Below the pieces are notes generated by a model that had not been told where the DNA came from, searched no databases, and worked only from the letters and a program-made list of their open reading frames with translations. A stretch of 26,066 bases of DNA from an uncultured Balneolaceae bacterium (lineage in GTDB: Bacteria > Bacteroidota > Rhodothermia > Balneolales > Balneolaceae), in the NCBI GenBank assembly GCA_938003885.1, contig CALKWT010000141.1, forward strand, positions 1 through 26,066, written 5' to 3'. This document shows, one piece after another, positions 24,923-26,066 of this stretch. The first letter of the stretch is position 1, and each line of letters opens with the position of its first letter. The position numbers and the translations under genes were made by a program.

Positions 24923-26066
24923 TCATTCACCCATCACATTCCCTTCCCTGCGGGGGTCGGCTCCTCCATAGAGCGTACCATCCTCCAGCACCTGAATTGC
25001 ATGAAGACCGCTGGTGAGGGGCCCGGTTCGGATAATATGGCCCCGACTCTCAAGTTCCTGAATCAGATCCGCTGAAAAGTATCCCTCCTCCAGTACGGAA
25101 GGACCGTTATAGTTCACAAAATTTGGCAGGTCCAGGGCCTTCTGGGCGTCCAGATGCCAGTCGAGCATGCTGGTCACCGCCTTTCCTACATAATGGATAA
25201 TAGCCGCCCCTCCGGGTGAGCCCACGACACTGTGAAGCTCTCCGCTCTCCTTGTGAAAAATGATCGTGGGGGTCATACTTGAACGAGGACGTTTACCCGG
25301 TTCTACCCGGTTGGCAATCAACGATCCTTGCTCATCAACCGGCGTGAGGGAGAAGTCGGTTAATTCGTTATTGAGATGGAAACCTCCCGGTAGTCCGGTT
25401 CCTCCGTCACTCATGGTCCTGTTCCCAAATCCGCTTTCAATCGTTGTCGTCATCGAAATTGCATTGCCTTCCCGGTCAACAATTGAAATATGACTGGTAC
25501 CAGCCTCCGGCTGATTGGGATGCATACCGTAAAGAGAGGAGATCTGTCCGGGCAGACCCGCTTCAGCCTCACCCATGCTCCTCTCTCCAACCAATCCTGC
25601 ACGGGAACTCAGATACGCGGGTTCAAGCAGATTGTGCCACTCCCCTCCCGGCGCCTCCACAAAATCCGGGTCAGCGATATACCGGGCTCTGTCCGCATAG
25701 GCCAGTTTGGAGGCCTCCAGCCAGTTGTGTACCCATTCCACCCCGGGAACCCCCTCGTCAGTCAGGTCGATCTCCGGATCCAACCGCTCCAGTATTCCCA
25801 GGATCTGCATCATGGTGAGGTGGCCTGAAGAGGGAGGCGGGAAACCACAGATAGTGTACTCTTTGTAGTCCGTACAGATCGGCTCCGTTACCAGGTCCAG
25901 GGCCATATACTCTTCCAGATCGCTCTCGGCCATCGGCCCGGGTCGGGGATGAGAGCGGACACGCCGGACAATATCTGCAGCCACCTCACTTTTGTAGAAA
26001 GCTTCGATTCCTTCAGAAGCAATATTCTCGAGAATTCTAGCATAGGCAGGGTTTTTCAGAAGGTAC
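24923..26066 (-). CDS. ggt: Gamma-glutamyltransferase (GGT 2, 5' partial)
   Basis: The frame runs to the right window edge and is clearly continuous with family sequence there (KNPAYARILENIASEGIEAFYKSE), so only the N-terminal part is missing; an in-frame GTG at 25984 is not the real start. The autoprocessing and catalytic Thr is in GTSHISIVDREGNA. The pocket looks canonical: LNNELTDFS keeps the Asp equivalent to E. coli Asp433, and SSMTPTII and GSPGGAAI follow. The N-terminal Arg (Arg114 in E. coli) falls outside the window. GGTs cleave gamma-glutamyl amides such as glutathione in the periplasm. It ends 75 bp before the TPP riboswitch and is probably a separate unit. Confidence 0.9.
   Translation of the reverse strand, partial: YLLKNPAYARILENIASEGIEAFYKSEVAADIVRRVRSHPRPGPMAESDLEEYMALDLVTEPICTDYKEYTICGFPPPSSGHLTMMQILGILERLDPEIDLTDEGVPGVEWVHNWLEASKLAYADRARYIADPDFVEAPGGEWHNLLEPAYLSSRAGLVGERSMGEAEAGLPGQISSLYGMHPNQPEAGTSHISIVDREGNAISMTTTIESGFGNRTMSDGGTGLPGGFHLNNELTDFSLTPVDEQGSLIANRVEPGKRPRSSMTPTIIFHKESGELHSVVGSPGGAAIIHYVGKAVTSMLDWHLDAQKALDLPNFVNYNGPSVLEEGYFSADLIQELESRGHIIRTGPLTSGLHAIQVLEDGTLYGGADPRREGNVMGE

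Noticed and set aside
1..26066. Mobile elements, CRISPR arrays, tRNA or rRNA genes
   Set aside because: No transposase or integrase motifs, regular repeat-spacer pattern, or tRNA/rRNA core sequences were seen on either strand.

Overview
The window looks like chromosomal DNA from a marine or halophilic member of the Bacteroidota / Rhodothermota-Balneolota group. This rests on a secreted enzyme with a type IX secretion C-terminal sorting domain, a SusC/SusD outer-membrane pair, FCB-group-like lipoproteins and middling G+C. The exact phylum is an inference. I saw no tRNA, rRNA, CRISPR array, insertion sequence or integrase. Genes are dense and mostly intact; only the two at the window edges are cut.

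Layout. (1) 3-2318 (+): 3' part of a heparinase II/III-like secreted protein. (2) 8514-2369 (-): SusC receptor, SusD lipoprotein and a gamma-glutamyltransferase-family lipoprotein, apparently one uptake/processing operon. (3) 8881-11904 (+), divergent: a membrane histidine kinase and an NtrC-type sigma-54 activator. The 357-bp gap between the two units holds a 23-nt dyad and, 51 bp further on, a GG-N10-GC sigma-54-type element. (4) 12205-14862 (+): DUF502 membrane protein, class V aminotransferase and YihY-type membrane protein, tightly packed. (5) 17764-14868 (-): membrane protein, ABC ATPase and plant-type ferredoxin-NADP reductase. (6) 17966-21809 (+): a complete fixABCX-type electron-bifurcation set with unusually long, hairpin-rich spacers, preceded by a perfect 16-bp palindrome. 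(7) 24848-21933 (-): a clear TPP riboswitch followed by four genes: methyltransferase, AIR-synthase/HypE/ThiL-superfamily protein, divergent ThiE/TenI-like protein and Trm112-like zinc-ribbon protein. (8) 26066-24923 (-): a second, canonical-looking gamma-glutamyltransferase, cut by the window end.

The strongest candidate for something undescribed is region 7. Thiamine pyrophosphate appears to control a coupled operon whose ThiE-like and ThiL-like members have altered signature residues, together with a methyltransferase and a homologue of the methyltransferase activator Trm112. The second is region 2: a GGT-family enzyme that keeps the catalytic threonine but appears to have lost the residues that recognise the gamma-glutamyl group, encoded with a SusCD importer and next to a possibly self-regulated sigma-54 two-component system.
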